A DNA stretch of 64,000 nt from VFJZ01 sp046598415 (GTDB taxonomy: Bacteria; Actinomycetota; Thermoleophilia; Gaiellales; F1-60-MAGs149). Each line of letters opens with the position of its first letter. Position 1 is the first letter of the stretch. Location of the stretch: assembly GCA_046598415.1 (NCBI GenBank), contig JBKJIG010000145.1, positions 1-64,000 of the forward strand, in the 5' to 3' direction. The notes below the pieces were generated by a model. It was given only the letters and a program-made list of their open reading frames with translations. It made no database searches and had not been told where the DNA came from. This document shows positions 46,863-55,361 of the stretch, in pieces. Made by a program: the position numbers and the translations under genes.

Positions 46863-47605
46863 TGCACGCCGTGGTGACCGGTGCCGGCACCGGCATCGGC
46901 CAGGCGATCGCGGAGCGGCTGGCACGGGACGGCGCGAAGCTGACGCTGTTGGCGCGCGACGTCGAGCGCCTGCGGGCGGTGGCGGAGCCGATCGGCGCGA
47001 CCGCCATGGCCTGCGACATCCGCGACGCGGCCGCCGTCGACACGGCCTTTGCGGCCGCGGCCGACCGATCCGGACCGATCGGCGTCCTGGTGGCCAACGC
47101 CGGCATCGGCGGGGCGAACAACGCCGGGGCAGGCGACCGGTTCGAGGACCTGGTGGCGACGAACCTGGTCGGCACGTACACCTGCCTACGCGCGGCGCAG
47201 CGCCACTTCCCGCCTGCCTCCGAGCCGCGACACCTCGTGGTGATCGCCTCGATCCTGGCGCGGATCGCGGTGCCCGGCTACACGGGGTACAGCGCCTCCA
47301 AGGCGGGCCTGCTCGGCCTGGTGCGGTCGCTCGCGGCCGAGCTGGCGCCCGACGACGTGCCGGTGAACGCGATCTGCCCGGGCTGGGTCGACACCACGAT
47401 GGCGTGGACTGGGATCGAGGGGATGGCGGCCGCCGACGGCATCTCCCGCGAGGCGGCGTACGACCGGGCGATGTCCGAGGTGCCGCTGCGGCGCATGTCC
47501 CGGCCGGCCGATATCGCCGGCGTCGTCGCCTGGCTGCTGTCACCCGATGCACGCGGCGTGACGGGGCAGGCGATCGACGTCAACGGCGGCGCCTTCATGT
47601 CCTGA
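46862..47605 (+). CDS. Short-chain dehydrogenase/reductase
   Basis: A 247-residue classical SDR: TGAGTGIG (6-13), NAGIGG, Ser in IASILA and the YSASK active-site pair, ending with the usual GQAIDVNGGAFMS. The ATG shares a base with the ftsR stop (TGATG), so it is co-translated with the regulator. Likely a 3-oxoacyl-ACP reductase-like enzyme of unknown substrate. Confidence 0.87.
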   Translation: MHAVVTGAGTGIGQAIAERLARDGAKLTLLARDVERLRAVAEPIGATAMACDIRDAAAVDTAFAAAADRSGPIGVLVANAGIGGANNAGAGDRFEDLVATNLVGTYTCLRAAQRHFPPASEPRHLVVIASILARIAVPGYTGYSASKAGLLGLVRSLAAELAPDDVPVNAICPGWVDTTMAWTGIEGMAAADGISREAAYDRAMSEVPLRRMSRPADIAGVVAWLLSPDARGVTGQAIDVNGGAFMS

Positions 47606-47633
47606 CCGGCCCGGCCGGTATCCTTGCGCCCCG

Positions 47634-48158
47634 ATGGCCGACCTGCGCACCTACATCCGCGACATCCCGGGCTTCCCGAAGCCGGGCATCGTCTTCAAGG
47701 ACATCATGCCGCTGGTCGCGGACGCCGCGGCGTTCCGGCAGGCAGTCGGCGAGCTCGCCGACTTCGCCCGGCCGCTGAAGCCGGACATCGTGCTCGGCGC
47801 CGAGGCGCGCGGGTTCATCTTCGGAGCGGCCCTCGCCTACGAGCTGGGGATCGGCTTCGCTGCCGCCCGCAAGCCCGGCAAGCTGCCGTACGAGACGATC
47901 CGCGCCACGTACGCGCTCGAGTACGGCACCGACGCGCTCGAGCTGCACCGCGACGCGATCGCCGAGGGCGCGCGCGTGCTGATCCACGACGACCTGCTTG
48001 CCACCGGCGGGACGGCCAAGGCCAAGGTCGACCTGGTCGAGCAGCTCGGCGGTATCCCCGTCGGCGCGGCGTTCGTGATCGAGCTGGCGTTCCTCCCCGG
48101 GCGCGAGGTCCTGGCGCCGCTGCCCGTGCACAGCCTGATGGCGTTCGACAGCGAGTGA
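47634..48158 (+). CDS. apt: Adenine phosphoribosyltransferase
   Basis: A 174-residue purine salvage enzyme making AMP from adenine and PRPP. The PRPP-binding motif VLIHDDLLATGGTA is at about residues 119-132; the N-terminal IRDIPGFPKPGIVFKDI is diagnostic of Apt. TATCCT lies nine bases before the ATG. The following GNAT gene overlaps its stop (GTGA). Confidence 0.95.
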   Translation: MADLRTYIRDIPGFPKPGIVFKDIMPLVADAAAFRQAVGELADFARPLKPDIVLGAEARGFIFGAALAYELGIGFAAARKPGKLPYETIRATYALEYGTDALELHRDAIAEGARVLIHDDLLATGGTAKAKVDLVEQLGGIPVGAAFVIELAFLPGREVLAPLPVHSLMAFDSE

Positions 48159-48601
48159 TCCGGCCGGGCCGTCCCGGTGATGTCGCAGCGATCGGCGCGC
48201 TGAACACGTCGTACCGGCTCGAGCTGGCAGCGGCCGGCCGGCCCGAGGAGCGCCCGCCCGCGGAGTGGCGTCGCTGGCTCGACCGGCGCATCTCCGCCGG
48301 CGACGTCCGCGTCGCGGCCGAGGGTGAGGCCGTCGTGGGCTATATCGCGTGGGAGCTGCGCCGGCTCGAGCAGGGCCGAGCGCTGGCCGTCCGCGACCTG
48401 TACGTCCGTCCCGGCGAGCGCGGTCTGCGCCACGGCGCCGGCTTGCTGGCGCGCGCGCTCGACCGCGCCCGGTCGGACGGCGTGATGGAGATCGAGGTGA
48501 CGGCGGGCCTCGACGACGAGGCCGCCCGCGCCCTCGTGTCCGGCACGGGTTTCGAGCGAATCGACGGCCGCCTGGCACGCCCTATCGCCAACGGCGCCTG
48601 A
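48155..48601 (+). CDS. GNAT-family acetyltransferase
   Basis: A 148-residue acetyltransferase-like protein. VVGYIAWELR and LYVRPGERGLRHGAGLLARAL form the acetyl-CoA-binding beta4-alpha3 region (R/Q-x-x-G-x-G/A as RGLRHGAG). The C-terminal GFERIDGRLARPI is typical of the fold. The GTG start overlaps the apt stop. Substrate unknown. Confidence 0.78.
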   Translation: MIRPGRPGDVAAIGALNTSYRLELAAAGRPEERPPAEWRRWLDRRISAGDVRVAAEGEAVVGYIAWELRRLEQGRALAVRDLYVRPGERGLRHGAGLLARALDRARSDGVMEIEVTAGLDDEAARALVSGTGFERIDGRLARPIANGA

Positions 48602-48644
48602 AGCAGTTCGCTCGCGGGTCGGCGCGTACGGAACCATCCCGACC

Positions 48645-48716
48645 TGCAACATCTTCGACCGATCACGTCATGTTCCACGCCATCCGTGGCCGTTTTCGCA
48701 CCGCGTGCGGAAACGG
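48645..48716. repeat. 72-bp direct repeat with hairpin, copy A
   Basis: About 60 of 72 positions match copy B without gaps; a 19-base stretch in the middle is identical. The 3' part folds as a 12-bp stem (CCGTTTTCGCAC with GTGCGGAAACGG, one mismatch) around a CGC loop. Confidence 0.75.
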
Positions 48717-48830
48717 ACGTCCGCGGCGAACGCGACCCGCCGGCGATCGCCGCGGCCGCTCGGAGAGCCATCGAACCGCCGCGACGGCCGGGGGGCCTAC
48801 CACGGCTCCGCGAACGAGACGCGCACGAGC

Positions 48831-48902
48831 TGCAACGTCTCCGGCGAATCGGGTCACGTTTCACGCCATCCGTGGCCGTTTCGGCACCGCGTGCGAAAAC
48901 GG
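48831..48902. repeat. 72-bp direct repeat with hairpin, copy B
   Basis: Second copy, 186 bp after copy A and in the same orientation. Its hairpin arms (CCGTTTCGGCAC, GTGCGAAAACGG) carry two mismatches. Its right arm pairs perfectly with the left arm of copy A, so a longer structure between the copies is possible. Confidence 0.75.
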
Positions 48903-48946
48903 CCACCCGGCGGTGAGGCACGTCGGCGCTGGCCTGGTCGGCGCTG

Positions 48947-49564
48947 CTAGGAACCGGCGTACCGGTTGCGCTCCTCGTCGAAGGCGCTGCTCCACAGCTC
49001 CTGGCTGAAGCGCTCCAGGGACGTGGCGCCGGGTGGGAGAGGTCGGTCGACGAAGCGCAGCACGCGGTCGTGGTAGAACGGCTCGTCCAGGTGCCGCTGC
49101 GAGACCAGGTTGATCGACACGCCGCCGCAGCACGCGCACCGCACCGCAACGCCGACGACGCGGGCGTCCTCGGCCGGCGACAGGCGCGCCAGGTGCGACG
49201 GGTAGCCGGGACGCACCTCGTGCTCGCAGGCGCAGTAGAACGTCCACGGCCAGTTACCGCGGCGCAGGTGACGCTCAGCGACGTCGGTGATCTCGCCGGC
49301 GAGCGGCTCGGAGCGCCCCGTCAGGACGTTGACGAACTCCAGATCGGTCTGCGGCGCGACCGGGCCGCAGTCGAGATCGGGCTCCGACAGCAGCGCGGGA
49401 TGCTCGTCGCCGCAGACGGCGCACAGGTAGTGCACGCGGTACACCGCCGGGTGCCCGGGGCCGGGCAGGCGCTCGATTGCGCGGAACGCCGACAGCGGGC
49501 GATCATGCTCGGTCGACTCGACGGGGCAGGTGAAGCGATAGCGGTTGCGGAGCGGGTCGTACAA
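48947..49564 (-). CDS. Cys-rich protein of unknown function
   Basis: A 205-residue soluble protein not assigned to a family. Cysteine clusters CAVCGDEH, FYCACEHE and RCACCGG suggest zinc binding. Trp/Arg-rich segments include a C-terminal ELWSSAFDEERNRY. The start is uncertain: TTG 49562-49564 has GGAGG nearby upstream, and no ATG or GTG precedes the conserved-looking region in a sensible place. Divergent promoters are not evident; it lies downstream of the GGDEF gene on the same strand and may be co-transcribed. Confidence 0.55.
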   Translation of the reverse strand: MYDPLRNRYRFTCPVESTEHDRPLSAFRAIERLPGPGHPAVYRVHYLCAVCGDEHPALLSEPDLDCGPVAPQTDLEFVNVLTGRSEPLAGEITDVAERHLRRGNWPWTFYCACEHEVRPGYPSHLARLSPAEDARVVGVAVRCACCGGVSINLVSQRHLDEPFYHDRVLRFVDRPLPPGATSLERFSQELWSSAFDEERNRYAGS

Positions 49565-49608
49565 GAGCCACCTCCAGTCTCCGTTATCGGCGAAGCCGAC
49601 GCCAGGGA

Positions 49609-50451
49609 TTACCCCGCGATCGCGCGCCGAACCTCCGGCGCGGTCTCGACCGTGACCGTGGTCACCACCACCTGGTTGCGACCGCGCCGCTTCGCCTGGT
49701 ACAGCGCGGCGTCGGCGGCGGCGAACAGGTCGTCGGCGGTGCGCGCGTCTGCCGGGTACTCGGCAACGCCGGCGGACACCGAAGTGCCGACCGGACTGCG
49801 CCCGGGCGATGGGATCACGACCAGCACCTCGATCGCCTGGCGCACACGCTCGGCGAGCGCCACGGCCTGCCGCGAGGAGCCCGGTACGAGCACGACCAGC
49901 TCCTCGCCGCCGAACCGCGCGGAGATGTCGGACTCGCGCTGCTCGTGCCGGATCGCGGCGCCGACCTTGGTCAGCAGCGCGTTGCCGGCCGCGTGGCCGT
50001 AGCGGTCGTTGAAGTCCTTGAAGTGGTCGAGGTCGAACACCACCAGCGAGCAGCTGCCGCCATACCGCCGCACGCGCCCGACCTCGCGTTGGAGCACGTC
50101 GGAGAAGTACGCGTACGTGTGCAGGCCCGTGAGCCGGTCGGTGAGTGACTGCGCCGTCACCCGCTCCGCCTCGTCGTCGCGGCGCGAGGCGCGGTCGAAC
50201 ACCGCCAGCGCGCCGACGCCGAAGGCGACGCGCAGCGGCGTGTCGAGTGGCGCCAGGCCGGCTCCGAACACGGCGAGGAGCAGGCCCGGGAAGCCGCCGC
50301 CGGCCGCCGCGAACCCCACCCCCGCCGCGACGAGTGCCGGTACAGCCCGTGGCTCGACTGCCGATATGAACTGGGCAGCGATCAGGCACGTCAGCGCCAG
50401 CAACAACGTGCCGAAGCGGAAACGCCGCCGTCGCACCGCCAGGTTCGCCAC
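49609..50451 (-). CDS. Membrane diguanylate cyclase (GGDEF)
   Basis: A 280-residue protein with two to three N-terminal hydrophobic segments (about 14-32, 38-60 and 66-82) and a GGDEF domain (about 105-265). The active-site motif reads RFGGEEL, the final Phe replaced by Leu, with an I-site RESD five residues before it; DLDHFKDFND and the C-terminal ALYQAKRRGRNQV are standard. It should synthesise c-di-GMP. It is divergent from the flagellar operon, whose sigma-28-like promoter begins 77 bp away. Confidence 0.87.
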   Translation of the reverse strand: MANLAVRRRRFRFGTLLLALTCLIAAQFISAVEPRAVPALVAAGVGFAAAGGGFPGLLLAVFGAGLAPLDTPLRVAFGVGALAVFDRASRRDDEAERVTAQSLTDRLTGLHTYAYFSDVLQREVGRVRRYGGSCSLVVFDLDHFKDFNDRYGHAAGNALLTKVGAAIRHEQRESDISARFGGEELVVLVPGSSRQAVALAERVRQAIEVLVVIPSPGRSPVGTSVSAGVAEYPADARTADDLFAAADAALYQAKRRGRNQVVVTTVTVETAPEVRRAIAG

Positions 50452-50527
50452 GCCGACGTTGTAGCAGCGGGGTCGGACGACGCGGATGCTGCTGTTATCT
50501 CGGAAGCACCGATTTGCGGGTGATTCC

Positions 50528-50554
50528 TCAACCTTCGGAAAGTCGTGCCGATAT
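50528..50554 (+). promoter_or_regulatory. Sigma-28/WhiG-type promoter of the flgF operon
   Basis: TCAA (50528-50531), a 15-base spacer and GCCGATAT (50547-50554), close to the sigma-28 consensus TAAA-N15-GCCGATAA. It precedes flgF by 60 bp. A CTTTCAAG stretch just after it (50557-50564) recurs at the flagellin leader. Confidence 0.75.
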
Positions 50555-50614
50555 GACTTTCAAGAGGTATAACGACGTGGCCCCTCAAACCGGGCCCGGA
50601 TCAGGAGGCACCTC

Positions 50615-51346
50615 GTGGAACGAGGGCTCTTCATCGCCGCATCAGGGATGCTCGCGGCGCAGATCCGACAGGATGTCATTGCGAACAATCTGGCGAACGC
50701 GACGAACCCCGGCTTCAAGCGCGAGGTGCTGTCCCAGGTCGCCTTCGGCGATCTCCTGCTCTCCAACACGCAGACCGGCGAGGCGATCGGCCCGCTCAGC
50801 CTCGGCACGCAGATCACCTCGGTCAAGCCGAGCCCGTCCAGCAACGGGTTCCGCTGGACGCAGAACACCCTCGACCTGGCCATCGGCGGCAACGGCTTCT
50901 TCGCCGTCCAGACCGACCAGGGCGTCAGCTACACCCGCAACGGTGCCTTCACCACGGATCAGGACGGCTTCCTGACCACCGCCCAGGGCGACAAGGTGCT
51001 GGGCAAGGACGGCCAGCCGCTGAACCTGTCCGGCGGTGGCCGCGTCTCGATCGCCCGCACCGGCGAGATCCACGTCGGCAACCGGCTCGCCGGCACCGTC
51101 GCAGTGGTCGCGCTCGATCCCGACTCGCTACGCAAGCTGGGCGGCAACTACCTGTCCGGCACGATCGACGCGGGTGCCAAGGTCGGCGCCGTCGCGCAGG
51201 GCGCGCTGGAGTCGTCAAACGTCAACACGGTCTCGGAGATGGTCGCGCTGATCGAGAACATGCGCGAGTTCGAGGCCGATCAGAGGGTGATCCGTGCGCT
51301 GGACGACACGCTCGGTGGCGCCGTCAACCAGGTCGGGAGGGTCTAG
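50615..51346 (+). CDS. flgF: Flagellar basal-body rod protein FlgF-like
   Basis: A 243-residue rod protein. The N-terminal SGMLAAQIRQDVIANNLANATNPGFKR matches the flagellar rod/hook signature, FAVQTDQGVSYTRNGAFTTDQDGFL is the middle FlgF/G block, and the C-terminal NVNTVSEMVALIENMREFEADQRV forms the paired coiled-coil. It lacks a signal peptide because it is exported by the flagellar type III system. AGGAGG precedes the GTG start. Shorter than flgG, hence assigned as proximal-rod FlgF. Confidence 0.88.
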   Translation: MERGLFIAASGMLAAQIRQDVIANNLANATNPGFKREVLSQVAFGDLLLSNTQTGEAIGPLSLGTQITSVKPSPSSNGFRWTQNTLDLAIGGNGFFAVQTDQGVSYTRNGAFTTDQDGFLTTAQGDKVLGKDGQPLNLSGGGRVSIARTGEIHVGNRLAGTVAVVALDPDSLRKLGGNYLSGTIDAGAKVGAVAQGALESSNVNTVSEMVALIENMREFEADQRVIRALDDTLGGAVNQVGRV

Positions 51347-51349
51347 GAC

Positions 51350-52123
51350 ATGCTCGACGCGCTGTACACGGCTGCGAGCGGGATGCTCGCCCAGCAGATC
51401 GGCCTCGACGTGATCGCGAACAACCTCGCGAACGTCAACACCGTCGGCTACAAGGGCCAGCGGGCCGCCTTCGAGGACCTGCTCTACAACAACATCGGAG
51501 CCACCCAGGGTGCCGCGCAGGGCCAGCAGATGGGCCTCGGCGTGATGATCTCGGGCATCCAGGCCCAGTTCGACGAGGGCTCGGCCCAGAACACCGGCGT
51601 GCCGACCGACTTCATGATCACCGGCGGTACCGGCTTCTTCGTCGTCCGCAAGCCCGACGGCACGCAGGCCTACACCCGGGCCGGCAACTTCGGCGTCGAC
51701 GGCGCCGGGCAGATGGTCACGCAGCAGGGCGACCTGGTGCTCGACCAGGCCGGCCGGCCAATCACCTTCCCGAGGAACATGAAGTCGTTCGAGATGGACG
51801 CGAAGGGCACCATCACCGCCGTCGTCCCGACCGGCCGCGTGCGGGTCGCCCAGCTCGGGATGGCGCAGTTCGTCAACCCCGCCGGCCTGACCCTGAACGG
51901 CCAGAACCAGTACCTGCAGTCGGCCGACTCGGGCGCCCCGGGCCGCGTCGCATCGACCGGCCCCGGCGGCACCATCATTCAGGGCTTCCTCGAGATGGCC
52001 AACGTCAAGGCGGTCGACGAGATGGTCAACATGATCACCACGCAGCGCGCCTACGAGTCGGTCTCGAAGGTCGTGCAGGCCTCGGACGAGATGCTCGGCA
52101 CCGCCAACGGGCTGCGCCGCTGA
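51350..52123 (+). CDS. flgG: Flagellar distal rod protein FlgG
   Basis: A 257-residue rod protein with the SGMLAQQIGLDVIANNLANVNTVGYK signature, the FFVVRKPDGTQAYTRAGNFGVDGAG block and the C-terminal EMVNMITTQRAYESVSKVVQASDEML coiled-coil, all as in FlgG. It begins three bases after flgF. It is followed directly by flgJ without flgH or flgI (L- and P-ring), as expected in a bacterium with no outer membrane. Confidence 0.92.
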   Translation: MLDALYTAASGMLAQQIGLDVIANNLANVNTVGYKGQRAAFEDLLYNNIGATQGAAQGQQMGLGVMISGIQAQFDEGSAQNTGVPTDFMITGGTGFFVVRKPDGTQAYTRAGNFGVDGAGQMVTQQGDLVLDQAGRPITFPRNMKSFEMDAKGTITAVVPTGRVRVAQLGMAQFVNPAGLTLNGQNQYLQSADSGAPGRVASTGPGGTIIQGFLEMANVKAVDEMVNMITTQRAYESVSKVVQASDEMLGTANGLRR

Positions 52124-52515
52124 TGGCAGGCATCGGGGCCATCTCGGGCAGCACGCAGTACTCGTCGGTCGGCCCGCTGCCGGCCGGCGTCAAGGCGCCT
52201 TCGACGGAGCAGCAGCGCGCGCTGTACGAATCGTGCAAGCAGTTCGAGGCCGTCTTCGTGCGCCAGATCGTGTCCGGCTGGATGAAGAGCGCGCGCGGCG
52301 ACGACGCGGCCCAGGGCGCCGAGGGCATCTACCAGGACATGGCGGACGAACAGATGACCAAGAATCTCGTCGAGGGCGGCACGTTCGGGCTCGCTGGCAC
52401 CATGTACGGGCAGCTCGCGATGACGCTCGGCGGGACCGCGCCGATGGCCGGCGACGGCACGCCTGCCACGACCTCGCCGAGCGGCGGCGCCATCGCCGGC
52501 GGAGCAGCGGCATGA
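52123..52515 (+). CDS. flgJ: FlgJ-like rod-binding protein
   Basis: A 130-residue protein equal to the rod-binding N-terminal domain of FlgJ: YESCKQFEAVFVRQIVSGWMKSA, GIYQDMADEQMTKNLVEGG. The C-terminal muramidase domain of proteobacterial FlgJ is absent; the tail is a Gly/Ala/Pro-rich stretch. The ATG shares a base with the flgG stop, and flgN overlaps its stop. Confidence 0.85.
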   Translation: MAGIGAISGSTQYSSVGPLPAGVKAPSTEQQRALYESCKQFEAVFVRQIVSGWMKSARGDDAAQGAEGIYQDMADEQMTKNLVEGGTFGLAGTMYGQLAMTLGGTAPMAGDGTPATTSPSGGAIAGGAAA

Positions 52516-53000
52516 ACCCGGCGCTCGGGCAGCTGATCGCGATCCTGCGGGCGCAGGCCGACTCGCTCGAGCAGGCGCTCGACCTGACCGAGCGCCAGGC
52601 CGACGCGATCGTGCGCCGCGAGCTCGACCGCATCAACACGCTGTCGCAGACCCTCGAGCACGAGGTCGTCGAGGGGCGCAAACTCGAGGAGCGCCGGCAC
52701 GGCTTCGCGGCCGAGCTGGCCGACGCGCTCGGCATCGATCCCGGCGAGTCGACGCTGTCGACGCTCGCCGCCGCGCTGCCGCGCAACGAGGCGAACGCGC
52801 TGCTGCGGGCGGGGGAGACCGTGATCCGGTCCGTCGAGAAGCTCGCCCGCCGGTCGGTCGCGAACCGGCAGCTGCTCGAGCACGAGCTGACCGTCATCGA
52901 CCAGGTGATGCGCATCGCCCACCGCGGCGACCGCTCCACCTACGCCGGCACCGGCACCTACTCCGAGTCTCCGATCGCGATCCTGGACGCGCGCGCCTGA
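52512..53000 (+). CDS. flgN: FlgN-type export chaperone
   Basis: A 162-residue helical protein with long coiled coils (LIAILRAQADSLEQALDLTERQADAIVRR and LARRSVANRQLLEHELTVIDQVMR), as in FlgN, the chaperone for the hook-associated proteins FlgK and FlgL. The assignment rests on helical pattern and on its place directly before flgK and flgL. It overlaps flgJ (ATGA) and flgK (TGATG). Confidence 0.8.
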   Translation: MNPALGQLIAILRAQADSLEQALDLTERQADAIVRRELDRINTLSQTLEHEVVEGRKLEERRHGFAAELADALGIDPGESTLSTLAAALPRNEANALLRAGETVIRSVEKLARRSVANRQLLEHELTVIDQVMRIAHRGDRSTYAGTGTYSESPIAILDARA

Positions 53001-54457
53001 TGGGCGTCTCGACGTTCAACGGCATCAACGTCGCGCTGCGCGGGCTGATCGCGCAGCAGCGGGCGCTCGACGTCACGACGCACAACATCGCGAACGCCAG
53101 CACCGAGGGTTACACGCGTCAGGAGGCCGTGCTCGAGGCCGCCGACCCGATCTCGAACATCTCCGTCTGGGGCATGCTCTTCCCGGGCCAGCTCGGCCAG
53201 GGCGTGACGGTCGATTCGTACCGCCGCATCCGCGACGTCTTCAACGACGTGCAACTGCGCGCCGCGACGTCCGACAAGGCGTCGCTCGACGTGCGCTACC
53301 GCGAGCTGCACGCCATCTCGCTGGCGATCCCCGAGCCGTCCGACAACGGCATCCAGTCGCTCGTCCAGAACTTCTTCAACGCCTGGCACGACGTCGCGAA
53401 CGCGCCCGAGTCGCTCGCCGCCCGCCAGTCGCTGGCCCAGGCCGGGCAGTCGCTGACGGCCGCGTTCAACCACGCCTCGACCACGTTCGCGACCATGCGG
53501 GCGAACGACGACACCGAGATCAACTCGGACATCGGCCAGGCCAACTCGATCCTCGGCCAGATCGCGTCGCTCAACACCCAGATCGGCCAGCTGGTGCTCG
53601 CCGGCGCGCAGGTCGACCCGGCGACGCTCCAGATCGTGAAGCCCGGCCAGGCGCCGAACGACCTGCTCGACCGCCGCGACCTGCTGCTCGACAAGCTCGG
53701 CAAGCTGGCCAACGTCTCGAGCGTCACGTACGACGACCAGAACCGCGCCACCGTGGTCGTCGCGGGCCTGACGGTCGTGACGCCGACCACCGGCGCGACT
53801 GCGATTACACGGGCGCAGGTGGACACGGCGTTCAGCTCCGGCGCGCTCACCGGCGGTGCCCTGCACGCGCTCGAGGACGCGTACCAGAACCAGCTCAACG
53901 AGGCCAACGCGACGTCGTACCCGTCGCAGCTGAACGCGCTCGCGCAGTCGCTGCACGACGCGATCAACGCGCAGCACGCGCTCGGGTCGGACCTCGGCGG
54001 CACGGCCGGCGGCCTGTTCTTCGACTTCACCTCGCCGACCGGTCCGCCCGGCGCGGCGGGACGCATGACGATGTCGGCGGCGATCCTCGCCAACCCGACC
54101 AAGATCGCCGCCGGCGCCACCGGCGAGGGGCCCGGCTCGGCCACCAACGCCAACGCCATGGTCGCCCTGCAGAACGCCATCACGACCGGCGGCACGACGT
54201 TCCTCGACTACTACAACGGGCTTCAGTCCGGTCTCGGCACGGCCACCCAGAGCACGGCCCGCTCGCTCGACGCGCAGCAGATCGTGGTCAGTGGTCTCTC
54301 GGATCGACGCGTGGCCGCCTCCGGCGTGTCGCTCGACGAGGAGATGACGAACATGATCAAGTTCCAGCACGCCTACGCGGCGGCCTCGCGCGTCCTGAGC
54401 GCGATGGACGAGAACCTCGACCGCCTCATCAACCGCACCGGCAGGGTCGGCCTGTGA
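53000..54457 (+). CDS. flgK: Flagellar hook-associated protein 1
   Basis: A 485-residue hook-filament junction protein. N-terminal NGINVALRGLIAQQRALDVTTHNIANASTEGYTRQ and C-terminal SGVSLDEEMTNMIKFQHAYAAASRVLSAMDENLDRLI are the two conserved FlgK helices; the variable middle is surface-exposed. Coupled on both sides (TGATG and GTGA). Confidence 0.93.
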   Translation: MGVSTFNGINVALRGLIAQQRALDVTTHNIANASTEGYTRQEAVLEAADPISNISVWGMLFPGQLGQGVTVDSYRRIRDVFNDVQLRAATSDKASLDVRYRELHAISLAIPEPSDNGIQSLVQNFFNAWHDVANAPESLAARQSLAQAGQSLTAAFNHASTTFATMRANDDTEINSDIGQANSILGQIASLNTQIGQLVLAGAQVDPATLQIVKPGQAPNDLLDRRDLLLDKLGKLANVSSVTYDDQNRATVVVAGLTVVTPTTGATAITRAQVDTAFSSGALTGGALHALEDAYQNQLNEANATSYPSQLNALAQSLHDAINAQHALGSDLGGTAGGLFFDFTSPTGPPGAAGRMTMSAAILANPTKIAAGATGEGPGSATNANAMVALQNAITTGGTTFLDYYNGLQSGLGTATQSTARSLDAQQIVVSGLSDRRVAASGVSLDEEMTNMIKFQHAYAAASRVLSAMDENLDRLINRTGRVGL

Positions 54458-55353
54458 TCCGGACGACGAACAACCAGGCGGCCGTTCACGTGCTCGACGA
54501 CCTGCAACGGGTGTCGGCGAACCTCCAGGCCACCCAGCGCAAGCTGTCGACCGGCAAGGAGATCAACCAGGTCGAGGACGACCCGGTCGGCGCCGGCCGC
54601 GCGATGTTCCTGCGCTCGCAGGTGTCGGACGTCCGGCAGTACCAGAAGAACATCAACGAGGCGCTCGGCTTCCAGGATGCATCCGAGTCGTCCATGTCGG
54701 CCGTGCAGGACATCATGAAGCGCGCCAAGGAGCTGGTCGTCCAGGCCGGCAACGGCACGCTCGACCAGACCGGGCTGAACAACATCGCGGCCGAGATCAA
54801 GCAGCTCGTCGAGGCGGCACGGCAGTCGATGAACGGCACGTTCGCGGGCCGCTACCTGTTCAGCGGCACGGCCACGCTGACGCCGCCCTTCCCCTCGCCC
54901 GGCCTCACCTACGCGGGCGACGCGAACACCATGCAGCGCGTCATCGGCCAGGGCGAGCAGGTCGACCTGAACCTCCGCGGCTGGGAGGCATTCTCCGTGC
55001 CGCCGACGGCGTCCGGCCAGAACGTGCTACAGCTTCTGGACAAGGTCGCAACCGACCTCCAGGCGGGCAACCGCGCGGCCCTCGGCGGACCCGATCTGCA
55101 GGGCGTCGACGCGATGCTCGACCAGCTCTCCGCCAGCCGCGCGCAGGTCGGGGCGCGGGTGAATCGCCTCGAGACGCAGCAGACGAGGCTAAAGGACCTG
55201 GAGCTGAACGTCGAAGATCTGCTGTCGAAGACCGAAGACGCCGACATGGCGAAGGCGATGGTCGACTTCTCGATGCAGCAATCCATCTACCAGTCCGCAC
55301 TGCAGTCCGGCGCTCGCGTGCTTCAGCCGTCCCTGCTCGACTTCCTGCGGTAA
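54454..55353 (+). CDS. flgL: Flagellar hook-associated protein 3
   Basis: A 299-residue flagellin-like junction protein. The N-terminal helix has VSANLQATQRKLSTGKEINQVEDDPVGAGRAM and the C-terminal helix QTRLKDLELNVEDLLSKTEDADMAKAM, the two D0/D1 halves of FlgL. GTG start overlaps the flgK stop. Confidence 0.92.
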   Translation: MIRTTNNQAAVHVLDDLQRVSANLQATQRKLSTGKEINQVEDDPVGAGRAMFLRSQVSDVRQYQKNINEALGFQDASESSMSAVQDIMKRAKELVVQAGNGTLDQTGLNNIAAEIKQLVEAARQSMNGTFAGRYLFSGTATLTPPFPSPGLTYAGDANTMQRVIGQGEQVDLNLRGWEAFSVPPTASGQNVLQLLDKVATDLQAGNRAALGGPDLQGVDAMLDQLSASRAQVGARVNRLETQQTRLKDLELNVEDLLSKTEDADMAKAMVDFSMQQSIYQSALQSGARVLQPSLLDFLR

Positions 55354-55361
55354 GGAGCGAC

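Larger units (their letters stand above)
48602..48946. other. 345-bp intergenic region with a duplicated hairpin element
   Basis: No convincing gene is visible. The region is dominated by two 72-bp direct repeats (48645-48716 and 48831-48902), each ending in a stem-loop. The open frames crossing it are Arg-rich and do not resemble proteins. Confidence 0.6.

Noticed and set aside
48349..49008. Arg-rich plus-strand frame spanning the GNAT 3' end and repeat region
   Set aside because: It overlaps the well-supported GNAT gene out of frame and its downstream part only translates the 72-bp repeats.
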